NCBI RefSeq assembly: GCF_900156455.1
Contig: NZ_FTNQ01000003.1
Span: 1 to 64,000 of the forward strand
Direction: 5' to 3'
Origin: Microbacterium sp. RURRCA19A
Lineage (GTDB): Bacteria > Actinomycetota > Actinomycetes > Actinomycetales > Microbacteriaceae
Length of the DNA stretch: 64,000 nucleotides
Both the position numbers and the translations under genes were made by a program. This document shows, piece by piece, positions 50,747 to 60,429 of the stretch (its first letter is position 1; every line of letters starts with the position of its first letter). The notes beneath the pieces are model-generated. The model made no database searches. It saw nothing but the letters and a program-made list of their open reading frames with translations, and was not told the DNA's origin.

Positions 50747-51457
50747 TCAGTCCTCCGAGGCCGCGGATGCCATGGCATCCCCGGCCTCTCGCACGATGAG
50801 CTCCATGGCCGTCGCCGCCTCGTCGGCGCGACCGGCCGCGATGGCGAACGCCACGTCCTGATGCCAGCGCACGGCGTGGGGGTTTGCGTCGTGCGGCATG
50901 AGCTCGTGGCGCGTCCGACCGGCGAGCACCGCCTCGACGACGTCACCGAGCGCTGCGAACATCGCATTGCCGGACGCCGACAGGAGCGTGCGATGGAACC
51001 GGACGTCCGCGGCCAGATACTCGGCCTCGTCGGCCGCCCCCTCGGTGCGGGCCATCTCCATGACCGCGGCGACGAGCGATTCGCGCTGCGCCTGGCTCGC
51101 CTCCCGCGCGGCGGCGCGCGCCGCGCGCGGCTCGATCGCTCCCCGCAGTTCGCTGAGCTCGCGCAATTGCGTGGCGCGTCCGGGGCCGGCCAGACGCCAC
51201 TCGATGATCTCGGGGGCGAAGACGTTCCAGTCCGCCGCGGGGCGGACGACGACGCCGGCCTTCCGCCGAACGCTGACCAGACCGAGCGATTCCAGGACGC
51301 GCACCGCCTCGCGACCCGCTCCCCGTGATGATCCCTCCGCCAGCTCGCCGGTGACCAGACGCGATCCCGCTGCCAGGCGGCCCTGCACGATCGCGGCCCC
51401 GACCCGCGCCACGAGGGTGTCGTGCAGGGTCCCCACGGCGGGCTCGGTCGCGCTCAT
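50747..51457 (-). CDS. GntR/FadR-family repressor of gluconate genes
   Basis: A 236-residue regulator: winged HTH (LHDTLVARVGAAIVQGRLAAG, SSRGAGREAVRVLESLGLVSVRRKAGVVV in parts) and an FCD effector domain (ELRGAIEPRAARAAA, DVRFHRTLLSASGN with the metal-binding Asp/His, and VRWHQDVAFAI). It is divergent from gntP with a large inverted repeat between, so it likely represses gntP-gntK and responds to gluconate or 6-phosphogluconate. The usual SRxxVREA motif is SSRGAGREA here. Effector assignment is inference from context. Confidence 0.92.
   Translation of the reverse strand: MSATEPAVGTLHDTLVARVGAAIVQGRLAAGSRLVTGELAEGSSRGAGREAVRVLESLGLVSVRRKAGVVVRPAADWNVFAPEIIEWRLAGPGRATQLRELSELRGAIEPRAARAAAREASQAQRESLVAAVMEMARTEGAADEAEYLAADVRFHRTLLSASGNAMFAALGDVVEAVLAGRTRHELMPHDANPHAVRWHQDVAFAIAAGRADEAATAMELIVREAGDAMASAASED
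50765..50780. repeat. 16-bp palindrome GGATGCCATGGCATCC
   Basis: Two opposed copies of the frequent heptamer inside the last codons of the gntR-type gene (residues MAS). Confidence 0.6.
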
Positions 51458-51496
51458 CCCCACATGATGACAGACGCGTCTTGACCGATCGAAGTG

Positions 51497-51543
51497 ATTT
51501 GTCGTGCGTAAAAAGCCAATGTGTGTTTTTATGTACGACAAAT
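51497..51543. promoter_or_regulatory. Large inverted repeat, probable GntR operator
   Basis: ATTTGTCGTGCGTAAAAA (51497-51514) and TTTTTATGTACGACAAAT (51526-51543) match at 16 of 18 positions with an 11-nt centre. Each arm ends in TTGTCGT/ACGACAA. The site is in the regulator-gntP gap. Confidence 0.65.
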
Positions 51544-51584
51544 AGACCGCGGCACGGATGCCGCCCGCCGGATCAAGGACGTTC

Positions 51585-52991
51585 ATGGCCCCTCTGAACC
51601 TCACCGCCCCGCTCATCGTCGCGGCGGCGGAGACCCCCGCCCCCTCCGCCCCCGCGGGGCAGCTCATCACCGCCGCGCTCATCGGCATCGCGCTGATCGT
51701 GGTGCTCATCACGTGGGGCAAGCTCCACCCGTTCCTCGCGCTGACCATCGGCGCACTCACCACCGGCGTCGTCGCCGGCATGGCCGTGCCGGCCACCGTC
51801 ACCAGCTTCACCGGCGGCTTCGGGTCGACCATGGGCGGCGTCGGCATCCTCATCGCCCTCGGCGCCGTCTACGGGAAGCTCCTCGCCGACTCCGGTGGAG
51901 CCGACCGGATCGTGGACACTCTCGTCGCGCGGGCCACCCCGCGGTCGCTTCCGTGGATCATGGGGCTCATCGGCGCGGTCATCGGCCTGCCGATGTTCTT
52001 CGAGGTCGGCCTCGTGCTCCTCGTCCCGGTCATCATCCTCGTCGCCCGTCGTTCCGGCGTCGCACTGATGAAGATCGCCATCCCGACCCTGGCGGGCCTG
52101 TCCGCGATGCACGGTCTCGTCCCGCCGCACCCCGGGCCGCTGGCGGCGATCGCGGCGCTGGATGCCAACCTCGGCCTGACCCTCGCCTTCGGCGTGATCG
52201 TCGCGATCCCCGCCGTCATCATCGCCGGGCCCCTGTTCTCGACGATCGCGGCCCGCTGGGCCCCCGTCCCCGTGCCCGACCTCTTCGTGTCGGCCGAGGA
52301 GACGGGCGACGAGCCCGCGCGCCGCCCCTCGTTCGCCGTGACCCTCGGCAGCATCCTGCTGCCCGTCGCCCTCATGCTCCTCAAGGCGCTCGCCGACATC
52401 CTGGCGCCCGCGTCCACCGACGCCTGGAAGGTCGTCATCGACTTCCTCGGTATGCCGGTCATCGCGCTGCTGCTCGCCGTCCTCGTCGGATTCGTCGTCC
52501 TCGGTCGCGGCGCCGGATTCGACCGCGCGCGCCTCACGCAGGTCGTGGGCTCCTCGCTCGGCCCGATCGCGGGCATCCTGCTCATCGTCGGCGCCGGCGG
52601 TGGTTTCAAGCAGGTGCTGGTGGACACCGGCATCGGCAAGGTGATCGCCGACCTCGTGGCGGGCTCCAGCGTGTCCGTCCTCGTCCTCGCGTGGCTCGTC
52701 GCCGTGGTCATCCGCGTGGCCACCGGCTCCGCGACCGTGGCGACCATCACCGCCGCCGGCATCCTGCAGCCGCTCACCGAGACCCTCGACGCCCCGATGA
52801 CGGCCCTGCTCGTGCTCGCGATCGGTGCGGGGTCGGTGTTCCTCAGCCACGTCAACGACGCGGGCTTCTGGCTCATCAAGGAGTACTTCGGGTTGAACAT
52901 CCCGCAGACTCTCAAGACGTGGACCGTGCTGGAATGCCTCATCTCGGTCACCGGGCTCGCCGGCGTCCTCGCGATCAGCGCGTTCGTCTGA
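51585..52991 (+). CDS. gntP: Gluconate:H+ symporter (GntP family)
   Basis: A 468-residue membrane permease with about 12-14 helices bringing gluconate into the cell. GntP-family features: GGFGSTMGGVGILIALGAVYGKLLADSGGADRI in parts, the conserved GLPMFFEVGLVLLVPV, GLVPPHPGP, and a C-terminal IRVATGSATVA and FLSHVNDAGFWLIKEYFG. The ATG at 51585 has AAGGAC in front; a frame start 27 bases earlier lacks one. It is followed by gntK at 20 bases, so they form one operon under the divergent regulator. Confidence 0.95.
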   Translation: MAPLNLTAPLIVAAAETPAPSAPAGQLITAALIGIALIVVLITWGKLHPFLALTIGALTTGVVAGMAVPATVTSFTGGFGSTMGGVGILIALGAVYGKLLADSGGADRIVDTLVARATPRSLPWIMGLIGAVIGLPMFFEVGLVLLVPVIILVARRSGVALMKIAIPTLAGLSAMHGLVPPHPGPLAAIAALDANLGLTLAFGVIVAIPAVIIAGPLFSTIAARWAPVPVPDLFVSAEETGDEPARRPSFAVTLGSILLPVALMLLKALADILAPASTDAWKVVIDFLGMPVIALLLAVLVGFVVLGRGAGFDRARLTQVVGSSLGPIAGILLIVGAGGGFKQVLVDTGIGKVIADLVAGSSVSVLVLAWLVAVVIRVATGSATVATITAAGILQPLTETLDAPMTALLVLAIGAGSVFLSHVNDAGFWLIKEYFGLNIPQTLKTWTVLECLISVTGLAGVLAISAFV

Positions 52992-53011
52992 GCGAAGGGA
53001 GCACGACAGCA

Positions 53012-53527
53012 ATGGCATCCACAGCCCCCGTCCTGGTCTTCATGGGTCCCGCCGGCACCGGCAAGTCCACCGTCGCCGCGATGCTCGCCGGCCGCCTCGG
53101 ATGGGATTTCCAGGAGGGCGACGACCTCCACCCCGCGGCCAACGTCGCCAAGATGGCGGCGGGGCACGCGCTCACCGACGATGATCGCTGGCCGTGGCTC
53201 GACCGGGTCGCCGCGTGGATCGACGGCCAGATCGCCGCGGGCCGCCCCGGCGTCATCACCTGCTCTGCTCTCAAGCGCAGCTACCGGGATGTGCTGTGCC
53301 GCGACGGCGTGACCTTCGTGCTGCTCATGGGCGACCCGAAGCTCGTGCTCGATCGTCTGCTGCGCCGCCAGGGCCACTTCATGCCGCCCGCCCTGCTCGC
53401 CTCGCAGTTCGAGACCCTGGAGATTCCGGATGCCGACGAGCAGGCGATCCACGTCGACCTCGACCTCACCCCGCAGCAGCAGGTCGACGCGGTCATCGCG
53501 CAGCTGCACCTCGCGCCCGCGACCTGA
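53012..53527 (+). CDS. gntK: Gluconokinase
   Basis: A 171-residue thermoresistant-type gluconate kinase making 6-phosphogluconate. Walker A MGPAGTGKSTVA (12-20), the substrate-binding EGDDLHPAANVAKMAAGHALTDDDRWPWL in parts, and the ALKRSYRDVLC and GHFMPPALLASQFETLE signatures are all present. The product goes to the dehydrogenase encoded next. Confidence 0.96.
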   Translation: MASTAPVLVFMGPAGTGKSTVAAMLAGRLGWDFQEGDDLHPAANVAKMAAGHALTDDDRWPWLDRVAAWIDGQIAAGRPGVITCSALKRSYRDVLCRDGVTFVLLMGDPKLVLDRLLRRQGHFMPPALLASQFETLEIPDADEQAIHVDLDLTPQQQVDAVIAQLHLAPAT

Positions 53528-53547
53528 TCGGTCCCGGACCGAGCCGA

Positions 53548-53553
53548 TAAAGT
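53548..53553 (+). promoter_or_regulatory. -10 element TAAAGT upstream of gnd
   Basis: TAAAGT is 7 nt from an in-frame GTG (53561), giving either a leaderless start there or a ~55-nt leader to ATG 53615. Confidence 0.45.
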
Positions 53554-53614
53554 GGCGGGGGTGCGCGACTCCCGTCCGCCCACCCTTCTGCCGCACGTGA
53601 ACACGGAGCAACGA

Positions 53615-55186
53615 ATGACGTCGACCGATCAGAACCAGGCACCGCACGAGGCCGCTCAGCACCACGAGGGCGCCCCCTCCCCCGCGGACGTCGAGCGGCC
53701 CACGGCCGACGCCGCTTCGGCCCCTGCGGGCGAGGGCGACGGCCGCGCCAACATCGGCGTGGTGGGCCTCGCGGTCATGGGCTCGAACCTCGCGCGCAAC
53801 CTCGCGAGCCGTGAGGGCAACACGGTCGCGGTCTTCAACCGCAGCGCCGACAAGACCGAGCACCTCGTCCAGGCGCACCCCGAGGCGGAGTTCGTCCCCT
53901 CCTTCTCCTACGAGGACTTCGCGGCGTCGCTGTCGAAGCCCCGCACGGCGATCATCATGGTCAAGGCCGGTCGCCCGACCGACTTCGTCATCGACGAGCT
54001 CGTGAAGGTGTTCGAACCGGGCGACATCATCGTCGACGGCGGCAACGCCCTCTTCACGGACACGATCCGCCGCGAGAAGGCCGTGCGCGAGACCGGGATC
54101 AACTACGTCGGCATGGGCGTCTCCGGCGGCGAGGAGGGCGCCCTCCTCGGCCCTTCGCTCATGCCCGGCGGCTCCGACGAGTCGTGGCGGACGCTCGGTC
54201 CGATCCTGACCTCCATCGCCGCGGTCGCCGAGGGCGAGGCGTGCGTGACGCATGTCGGTCACGACGGCGCCGGGCACTTCGTGAAGATGGTGCACAACGG
54301 CATCGAGTACGCCGACATGCAGCTGATCGCCGAGGCGTACGACCTCATCCGTCGCGCCACGGGCAAGACGCCCGCGGAGATCGCCGATGTGTTCGCCGAG
54401 TGGAACCGCGGCGAGCTCGAGTCGTACCTCATCGAGATCACCGCCGAGGTGCTGCGCCAGACGGATGCCGAGACGGGCAAGCCGCTGGTGGATGTCATCC
54501 TCGACCAGGCCGGAGCGAAGGGCACCGGCGCGTGGACGGTGCAGACGGCCCTCGACCTGGGCGTCCCCGTCTCGGGCATCGCCGAGGCCACGTTCGCGCG
54601 GTCCCTGTCGAGCCACCCGGAGCAGCGCGCGGTGTCGGGCGACCTTCCGGGCCCCTCGGGCACGGACCTCCTCGCGGGCGAGGACGCCGACGCGTTCATC
54701 GAGCAGGTGCGTCTGGCCCTGTACGCGTCGAAGATCGTCGCCTACAGCCAGGGCTTCGACGAGATCCGCGCGGGTGCTGCGCAGTACGGCTGGAACATCG
54801 ACCTCGGTGCGGTGTCGAAGATCTGGCGCGGGGGCTGCATCATCCGCGCGCAGTTCCTGAACCGCATCGCCGACGCCTACGACGCCGAGCCCGAGCTGCC
54901 GGTGCTGCTGACGGCCCCGTACTTCGTCGAGGCACTCGGCCGCGCGCAGGACTCGTGGCGCGGCATCGTCTCGCTCGCCGCCGCCGCGGGCATCCCCGCA
55001 CCCGCCTTCAGCTCGTCACTGGCGTACTACGACGGCCTGCGCGCCGAGCGCCTGCCCGCCGCCCTGATCCAGGGCCAGCGGGACTTCTTCGGTGCGCACA
55101 CGTACCGCCGCATCGACAAGGAGGGGACGTTCCACACCCTCTGGTCGAGCGACCGTACCGAGATCGAGGCCGAGGACACGCACTGA
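53615..55186 (+). CDS. gnd: 6-phosphogluconate dehydrogenase, decarboxylating
   Basis: A 523-residue NADP enzyme of the pentose phosphate pathway giving ribulose 5-phosphate, CO2 and NADPH. The Rossmann motif IGVVGLAVMGSNLARN begins at about 47, after a ~45-residue unconserved acidic N-terminus. IIVDGGNALFTDTIRR, the substrate loop GVSGGEEGALLGPSLMPGG and HFVKMVHNGIEYADMQLI in parts are intact. ATG 53615 has CGGAGC 7 nt ahead; GTG 53561 would add 18 residues. It completes the gluconate module. Confidence 0.97.
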   Translation: MTSTDQNQAPHEAAQHHEGAPSPADVERPTADAASAPAGEGDGRANIGVVGLAVMGSNLARNLASREGNTVAVFNRSADKTEHLVQAHPEAEFVPSFSYEDFAASLSKPRTAIIMVKAGRPTDFVIDELVKVFEPGDIIVDGGNALFTDTIRREKAVRETGINYVGMGVSGGEEGALLGPSLMPGGSDESWRTLGPILTSIAAVAEGEACVTHVGHDGAGHFVKMVHNGIEYADMQLIAEAYDLIRRATGKTPAEIADVFAEWNRGELESYLIEITAEVLRQTDAETGKPLVDVILDQAGAKGTGAWTVQTALDLGVPVSGIAEATFARSLSSHPEQRAVSGDLPGPSGTDLLAGEDADAFIEQVRLALYASKIVAYSQGFDEIRAGAAQYGWNIDLGAVSKIWRGGCIIRAQFLNRIADAYDAEPELPVLLTAPYFVEALGRAQDSWRGIVSLAAAAGIPAPAFSSSLAYYDGLRAERLPAALIQGQRDFFGAHTYRRIDKEGTFHTLWSSDRTEIEAEDTH

Positions 55187-55644
55187 CGACAGCGTTCACG
55201 AGGCGGCGGCGGGCGTTGCTCGTCGCCGCCTCGGCGCTGTACGCCGTCGGGCTCTGGTGGATGACGCTCCGCCCCACACCGTACGACGACGGCACGGCGG
55301 GAGTGCTCCGCGCGTTCCTCGCGCTGCTCGCCTCCTCACCGGTGACGGCGTGGGTCACCTTCGACGTGGTCGAGTTCGCCGCGAACGTCGTGATGTTCGT
55401 TCCCCTCGGGGTGCTGGTGCTCCTGTGGGGCGGGACGTGGGGGGTCGGCATCCTGAGCGGTCTGGCGGTGAGCGCCGCGATCGAGACGACCCAGGCACTG
55501 TTCCTCCCGACGCGCGTCGCCGACGTGCGCGACCTGGTCGCGAACACTCTGGGCGCCGCCGTCGGCGTCGCCGTCGCCGCGCTCCTCGCCCGCGCGGTCA
55601 GACTTCACAGCGAGCGCATAGCCGACGCCATAGAAAGCTCATAG
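55183..55644 (+). CDS. VanZ-like family membrane protein, start uncertain
   Basis: A ~153-residue protein with about four helices and the VanZ pattern: LWWMTLRPTPYDDG, FAANVVMFVPLGVLVLLWG, AAIETTQALFLPTRVADVRDLVANTLGAAVG in parts. VanZ gives low-level teicoplanin resistance; roles of homologues are unclear. No ATG or GTG lies at the N-terminus; the best start is CTG 55183, which overlaps the gnd stop as CTGA, imitating the ATGA overlaps elsewhere. It precedes a two-component system, with no evident link. Confidence 0.8.
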   Translation: MTTAFTRRRRALLVAASALYAVGLWWMTLRPTPYDDGTAGVLRAFLALLASSPVTAWVTFDVVEFAANVVMFVPLGVLVLLWGGTWGVGILSGLAVSAAIETTQALFLPTRVADVRDLVANTLGAAVGVAVAALLARAVRLHSERIADAIESS

Positions 55645-55657
55645 ATACCGGCGCACA

Positions 55658-56397
<740 letters not shown>

Positions 56398-56401
<4 letters not shown>

Positions 56402-57891
56402 CCCGAGAGAAGGCGCGCCACCGCTGGACGCTGCAGTCGCGCCTGATGGTCGCGGTGATCGGCATGGTGGCGTTCATCCTGGTGATGATCGCGGTGTCCA
56501 CGAGCGCGATCATCACGGGTGTCCTGCAGACGAACCTCACGGCGCAGGTCGCGGCCGCCGGCAACAACGTGGTGGTCGGGCCGACGAGCACCGCGAGCGA
56601 CGTGCTCGCCGGGGGCCCGTTCCCCGATGGCACCGTGCTCGTGCTGCGCAGCACCAGCACGGGCGACACGGGCGCCTACGTCGACGGACGGTCCGTGAAG
56701 GCCCTCGACGACGAGCAGGTGAGTGAGATCCGCGACGCCGTCGCGAACGCCGTCACGACCGGGGCCTCCTCGTCCGACACCGTCGATCTGCCGGGCCTCG
56801 GGGATTACCGCATCGGCGTGCGAGGAAACCAGTTCGGGACCGTCGCGGTACTGGGACTCCCGCTCAGCCAGATCACCGCGACGATCGGCGCCATTCTGAC
56901 CACCGTGGCCCTCGTCACCGCGGGCGGCCTGCTGCTGCTCTCCGCGATCATCGCGGTCGTGATCCGCGTGGGGCTGCGGCCGCTGCGCGGTGTCGCCGAG
57001 ACCGCGACCCGGGTGGCCTCCATCCGGATGGATCAGGGCGACGTCTCCATCGACGAACGCGTACCGGCGGAGCAGGTCGACGAGCACAGCGAGATCGGTC
57101 AGGTCGGCGCGGCGTTGAATTCTCTGCTCGACAAGGTCGACGCCTCGCTCGCCGCCCGCCAGCGCAACGAGGAGCTCATGCGCCGATTCGTCGCGGATGC
57201 CAGCCACGAGCTGCGCACTCCCCTGGCATCCATCCGGGGGTTCTCCGAACTGTCGCTGCGCGCCATTCGCCAGTCGCAGGACGACGAGAGCCGCCAGCGC
57301 ATCGCGATGGCCGTGGAGACGACGGAGCAGTCGCTCGAGCGCATCCAGGCGCAGTCGCTGCGGATGACCGCCCTCGTCGAGGATCTGCTGCTCCTCGCGC
57401 GCCTGGACGAGGGACAGGAGCTCGTCTACGGCACCGTCGACCTCACCCGTCTCGCAGTCGAAGCGGTCGGCGACGCGCGCCCCGCCGGTCCCGATCACGC
57501 GTGGTCGATCGACGTGGACGACGAGCCGGTCGAGCTGGCCGGCGACTCGGCGCGGCTCAACCAGGTCGTGGCGAACCTCCTCGCCAACGCGCGTACCCAC
57601 ACGCCCGCCGGCACGGAGGTCACGGTGTCTGTGACCCGCGAGGGTGACGACGCCGTGCTCCGAGTGCACGACGACGGCCCGGGGATCGATCCGGCCGTGG
57701 CCGCGCAACTGTTCGCACGGTTCGCCCGCGCCGACCGTTCCCGCGACCGGAAGACGGGCGGCACCGGCCTCGGGCTCTCCATCGCGAAGGCCATCGTCGA
57801 GGCCCACAACGGCACGATCACTGTGGACAGCACGCCGGGCGACACGACCTTCGAGATGCGACTCCCGGCGAAGCCCACCGATCCGGTCTGA
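56398..57891 (+). CDS. Two-component sensor histidine kinase
   Basis: A 497-residue kinase: helix 17-39, an extracellular sensor of ~120 residues, helix about 160-190, HAMP, dimerisation domain with H270 in FVADASHELRTPLASIRG, N-box VVANLLANARTHTP, G1 VHDDGPGIDP and G2 GGTGLGLSIAK. The architecture matches the common actinobacterial TcrY/MprB-like kinases. GTG 56398 overlaps the regulator stop. The secreted protein gene at 58041 follows and could be a target, which is only a guess from position. Confidence 0.95.
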
Positions 57892-58040
57892 GGCGGGCCC
57901 CGGGAGACCGATGACACCCGGCGTTCGAGACCGGCCATTCGCCGTCACTTCTCGGAAACGTTCGTCTCGCTAGGCTGAGCATCACCTGGGGGCCCGGGGC
58001 CTTCCCGCGGAAGTCGGGATCGAGCAATCGGAGGTATGTG

Positions 58041-58814
58041 ATGGTTCGTGCCCGCGTGTGCGGATTCCTCGCCGTGGCCGTCATCGCATCGGTCATCTCG
58101 GCCGCCGGGGCGGCGCGCGCGGAGACCGTACCCGCACCGGTGCCCTCCGGCGGCTTCGTCGACCAGCCGGCCTTGCCCGGGGGCGGCGACCCTTCCATCA
58201 TCCATCCTTCGGTACCCGAAGGCACCTTCGACCCCATGCCGACGGAGCCGTGGCCGACCGCGGTGTCGACGGTGCCGCCCGAGGCACCCGTCGGCACCGG
58301 CACCTTCGAGTCGAGCCACCCCGCCGAGACCGCCCTGCCGTACTTCCCCTCGAGAGGCGGCACGACGACGTATCGCGGCACGGACGACGAGGTGCCGCAG
58401 GACATCGCCCCCGCTCCTCGGGGTGTCGAGCCGGTGGAGGAGCCCGCGGAGACCGCCACCGCATCGCCCTCCCCGATGGTTCCCACCGCATCGCCCTCCC
58501 CCACCGCTGCGCGGGAAGGATCGGGGGAACCCGGAACGGCCGAGCCGACGTCGTCGGCGCAGAGATCGCCCGTGCCCGGCGTGCCCGGTCTGATCATCGG
58601 AATCATGCTGCTCGGCGCCGGAGTGGCGATCATGGGCTATCGCCGACCCGTCTCCGCAGCCGCGGCGAGGGCGGAGGCGCGGTTGTTCGCGAGAGGTTCC
58701 GCCGACCGCGCTCGGCGACTCCGGAGCCCTCTGCCGGTCGCCGTCATGGGTGCGTTCGCTGTGCTGACAGGCGTCGTGATGATCGGCTACGCGCTGTGGG
58801 GCTTCTCGATCTGA
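58041..58814 (+). CDS. Secreted Pro/Ser/Thr-rich protein with C-terminal membrane helices
   Basis: A 257-residue protein: signal peptide (VCGFLAVAVIASVISAAGAARA, cleavage after ARA near 27), a ~145-residue Pro/Glu/Ser/Thr-rich extracellular stretch, helix GVPGLIIGIMLLGAGVAIMGY, a basic loop and a second helix VAVMGAFAVLTGVVMIGYALW. No known domain. The ATG at 58041 is 6 nt after GGAGG. TAGGCT at 57971 is a probable -10, leaving a ~65-nt leader. It may be a wall-spanning tether or sensor next to the two-component system; unproven. Confidence 0.7.
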   Translation: MVRARVCGFLAVAVIASVISAAGAARAETVPAPVPSGGFVDQPALPGGGDPSIIHPSVPEGTFDPMPTEPWPTAVSTVPPEAPVGTGTFESSHPAETALPYFPSRGGTTTYRGTDDEVPQDIAPAPRGVEPVEEPAETATASPSPMVPTASPSPTAAREGSGEPGTAEPTSSAQRSPVPGVPGLIIGIMLLGAGVAIMGYRRPVSAAAARAEARLFARGSADRARRLRSPLPVAVMGAFAVLTGVVMIGYALWGFSI

Positions 58815-58875
58815 TCGTCCGCGCCGCCCACGATCGGCGGCCCGGCGCGGCAGTCCCGCCGAACGCGAGCCGTCG

Positions 58876-60429
58876 TCAATAGCCCGCGAAGGCGTCGGTC
58901 GTCAGCGACTTCGCGCGGGACAGCGCGGGGGCGAGAGCCGCGATCAGCCGCGGCGGACCCGACACGTACGCCGTGCGCTGCGCGATGTCGGGGACCGCAC
59001 GCAGGAGCGCCTCGGCATCCACCCGATCCGGACCGGCCCACACCCACCCCGCGGGAAGGGCATCCGGCTCGTCGCGGCTGAACACGACCACCGGGATGCC
59101 GCCGGCGGCGATGTCGTCGCGGAACGCGAGCTCGTTCGCCTCCGAGACGACGTACACCAGCACGACGTCGCGGGTCTGACCGGTCGCCGCGAGATGGCGT
59201 AGCTGCGAGACGAACGGGGTCACGCCGATGCCGGCGGCGACCAGGAGCACCGGCGAGGTCGGGCGCGCGGGGAGGATGAAGTCGCCCCACACCCCCGTGA
59301 CAGCGAGCGTGCCGCCCACCGGGACCTCGGCGAGTGCCCGCTTGTACGACGACTGCGAACCGTCCTTGAACGCGATGCGCACCGTCGGGAGGTCCTCGGG
59401 CGCCGAGGCGATCGAGAACTCCCGCCGCGTGCCGCGGGCATCGGGCCGGCGGTGCGGCACGTCGAGCTCGAGATACTGCCCCGGCGAGAACGTGAACGAC
59501 CGCGCGGCACGGAACGTCAGCTCGCGCACCGTCGGGGTCAGATCGCGCCGCCCCTCCAGGCGGAGTCGCACGGCGGCGCGCAGGCAGAAGAGGAACGCCA
59601 CGAGGTTCCCGACGAGCAACGCCCGCTCCTGGCCGAGGGTGATCCCGCCGAGGGCGATCGGCCACCCCGCGAGCACACCGACGAGGATCGCCACGACGAA
59701 CTGCTGCCGGCGACGCGGGGGCAGGGTCAGCGGCTCGGACAGCATGAACGCCCCGAGGAACAGGAACGGCGACGAGAACGCCACCTGCAGCAGCACCGCC
59801 GGAACGTCGACGGGGAACCCCGCCGCCTGGAACTGCACCGTCGTGCGCACGAACGCGACCGCTGCGGCCACGAGCCAGAACACGAACACCACCGCGAGAC
59901 GGTCGGTGCGTGCCAGGAGCAGCAGTCCCAGGAGCAGCACCGGCGCAGCCAGCCACGGCGACCCGACCCACCATGCGGACGCGCCGAGATCGGGTGCCCA
60001 CACGCTCACCACGGTCAGCACGGTCGCCCCCACCGCCGCCGGGTTGAAGATGTGCCGTCCGCGCCAGGCGAGCAGGTACTTCGACAGGGATGCCGCGACC
60101 CCGGCGAGCACGAGACCCGCCAGGCCCAGCGGCTCCACCGTCGGGCGCACGACGAACAGCAGGATCGCGGCCGTGATCAGCGAGGACTCCAGGCGCCGTG
60201 GCATCCGCAGCACGCTCTGCGCGACGAAGTCGGTGACGCCGCACGCGAGAGCGAGCACCACGGCGCTCACGAGGATCTCGAGCGGGTCGGGGACCACGAG
60301 GCCGGCGAACGCCAAGGCCAGCGCGAGGAGCGTCAGGACGCCCAGCGCCCCCAGCACGAGCCGATACATCGAGACGCGGCCGAGGACTCCGCGGACGCGG
60401 GTCGAACCCGCGGTCAGGGTCGCACTCAT
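58876..60429 (-). CDS. NqrB/RnfD-like membrane domain fused to FAD/NAD(P)H reductase
   Basis: A 517-residue fusion. Residues ~15-300 form about nine membrane helices resembling the NqrB/RnfD flavin-carrying subunits (GRHIFNPAAVGATVLTVVS is the typical block). The C-terminal ~220 residues are a ferredoxin-NADP reductase-type module: FAD RREFSIASAPED, GDFILP, NAD(P)-binding VAAGIGVTPFVSQLRHL and a VSGPPRLIAALAP end. It probably carries electrons from NAD(P)H across the membrane to the FMN lipoprotein encoded in the same operon. The ATG overlaps the apbE stop (TGATG). Confidence 0.88.
   Translation of the reverse strand: MSATLTAGSTRVRGVLGRVSMYRLVLGALGVLTLLALALAFAGLVVPDPLEILVSAVVLALACGVTDFVAQSVLRMPRRLESSLITAAILLFVVRPTVEPLGLAGLVLAGVAASLSKYLLAWRGRHIFNPAAVGATVLTVVSVWAPDLGASAWWVGSPWLAAPVLLLGLLLLARTDRLAVVFVFWLVAAAVAFVRTTVQFQAAGFPVDVPAVLLQVAFSSPFLFLGAFMLSEPLTLPPRRRQQFVVAILVGVLAGWPIALGGITLGQERALLVGNLVAFLFCLRAAVRLRLEGRRDLTPTVRELTFRAARSFTFSPGQYLELDVPHRRPDARGTRREFSIASAPEDLPTVRIAFKDGSQSSYKRALAEVPVGGTLAVTGVWGDFILPARPTSPVLLVAAGIGVTPFVSQLRHLAATGQTRDVVLVYVVSEANELAFRDDIAAGGIPVVVFSRDEPDALPAGWVWAGPDRVDAEALLRAVPDIAQRTAYVSGPPRLIAALAPALSRAKSLTTDAFAGY

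Noticed and set aside
51869..54616. 915-codon minus-strand frame opposite the gluconate genes
   Set aside because: Covers parts of gntP, gntK and gnd in antisense; no recognisable domain and low-complexity composition.
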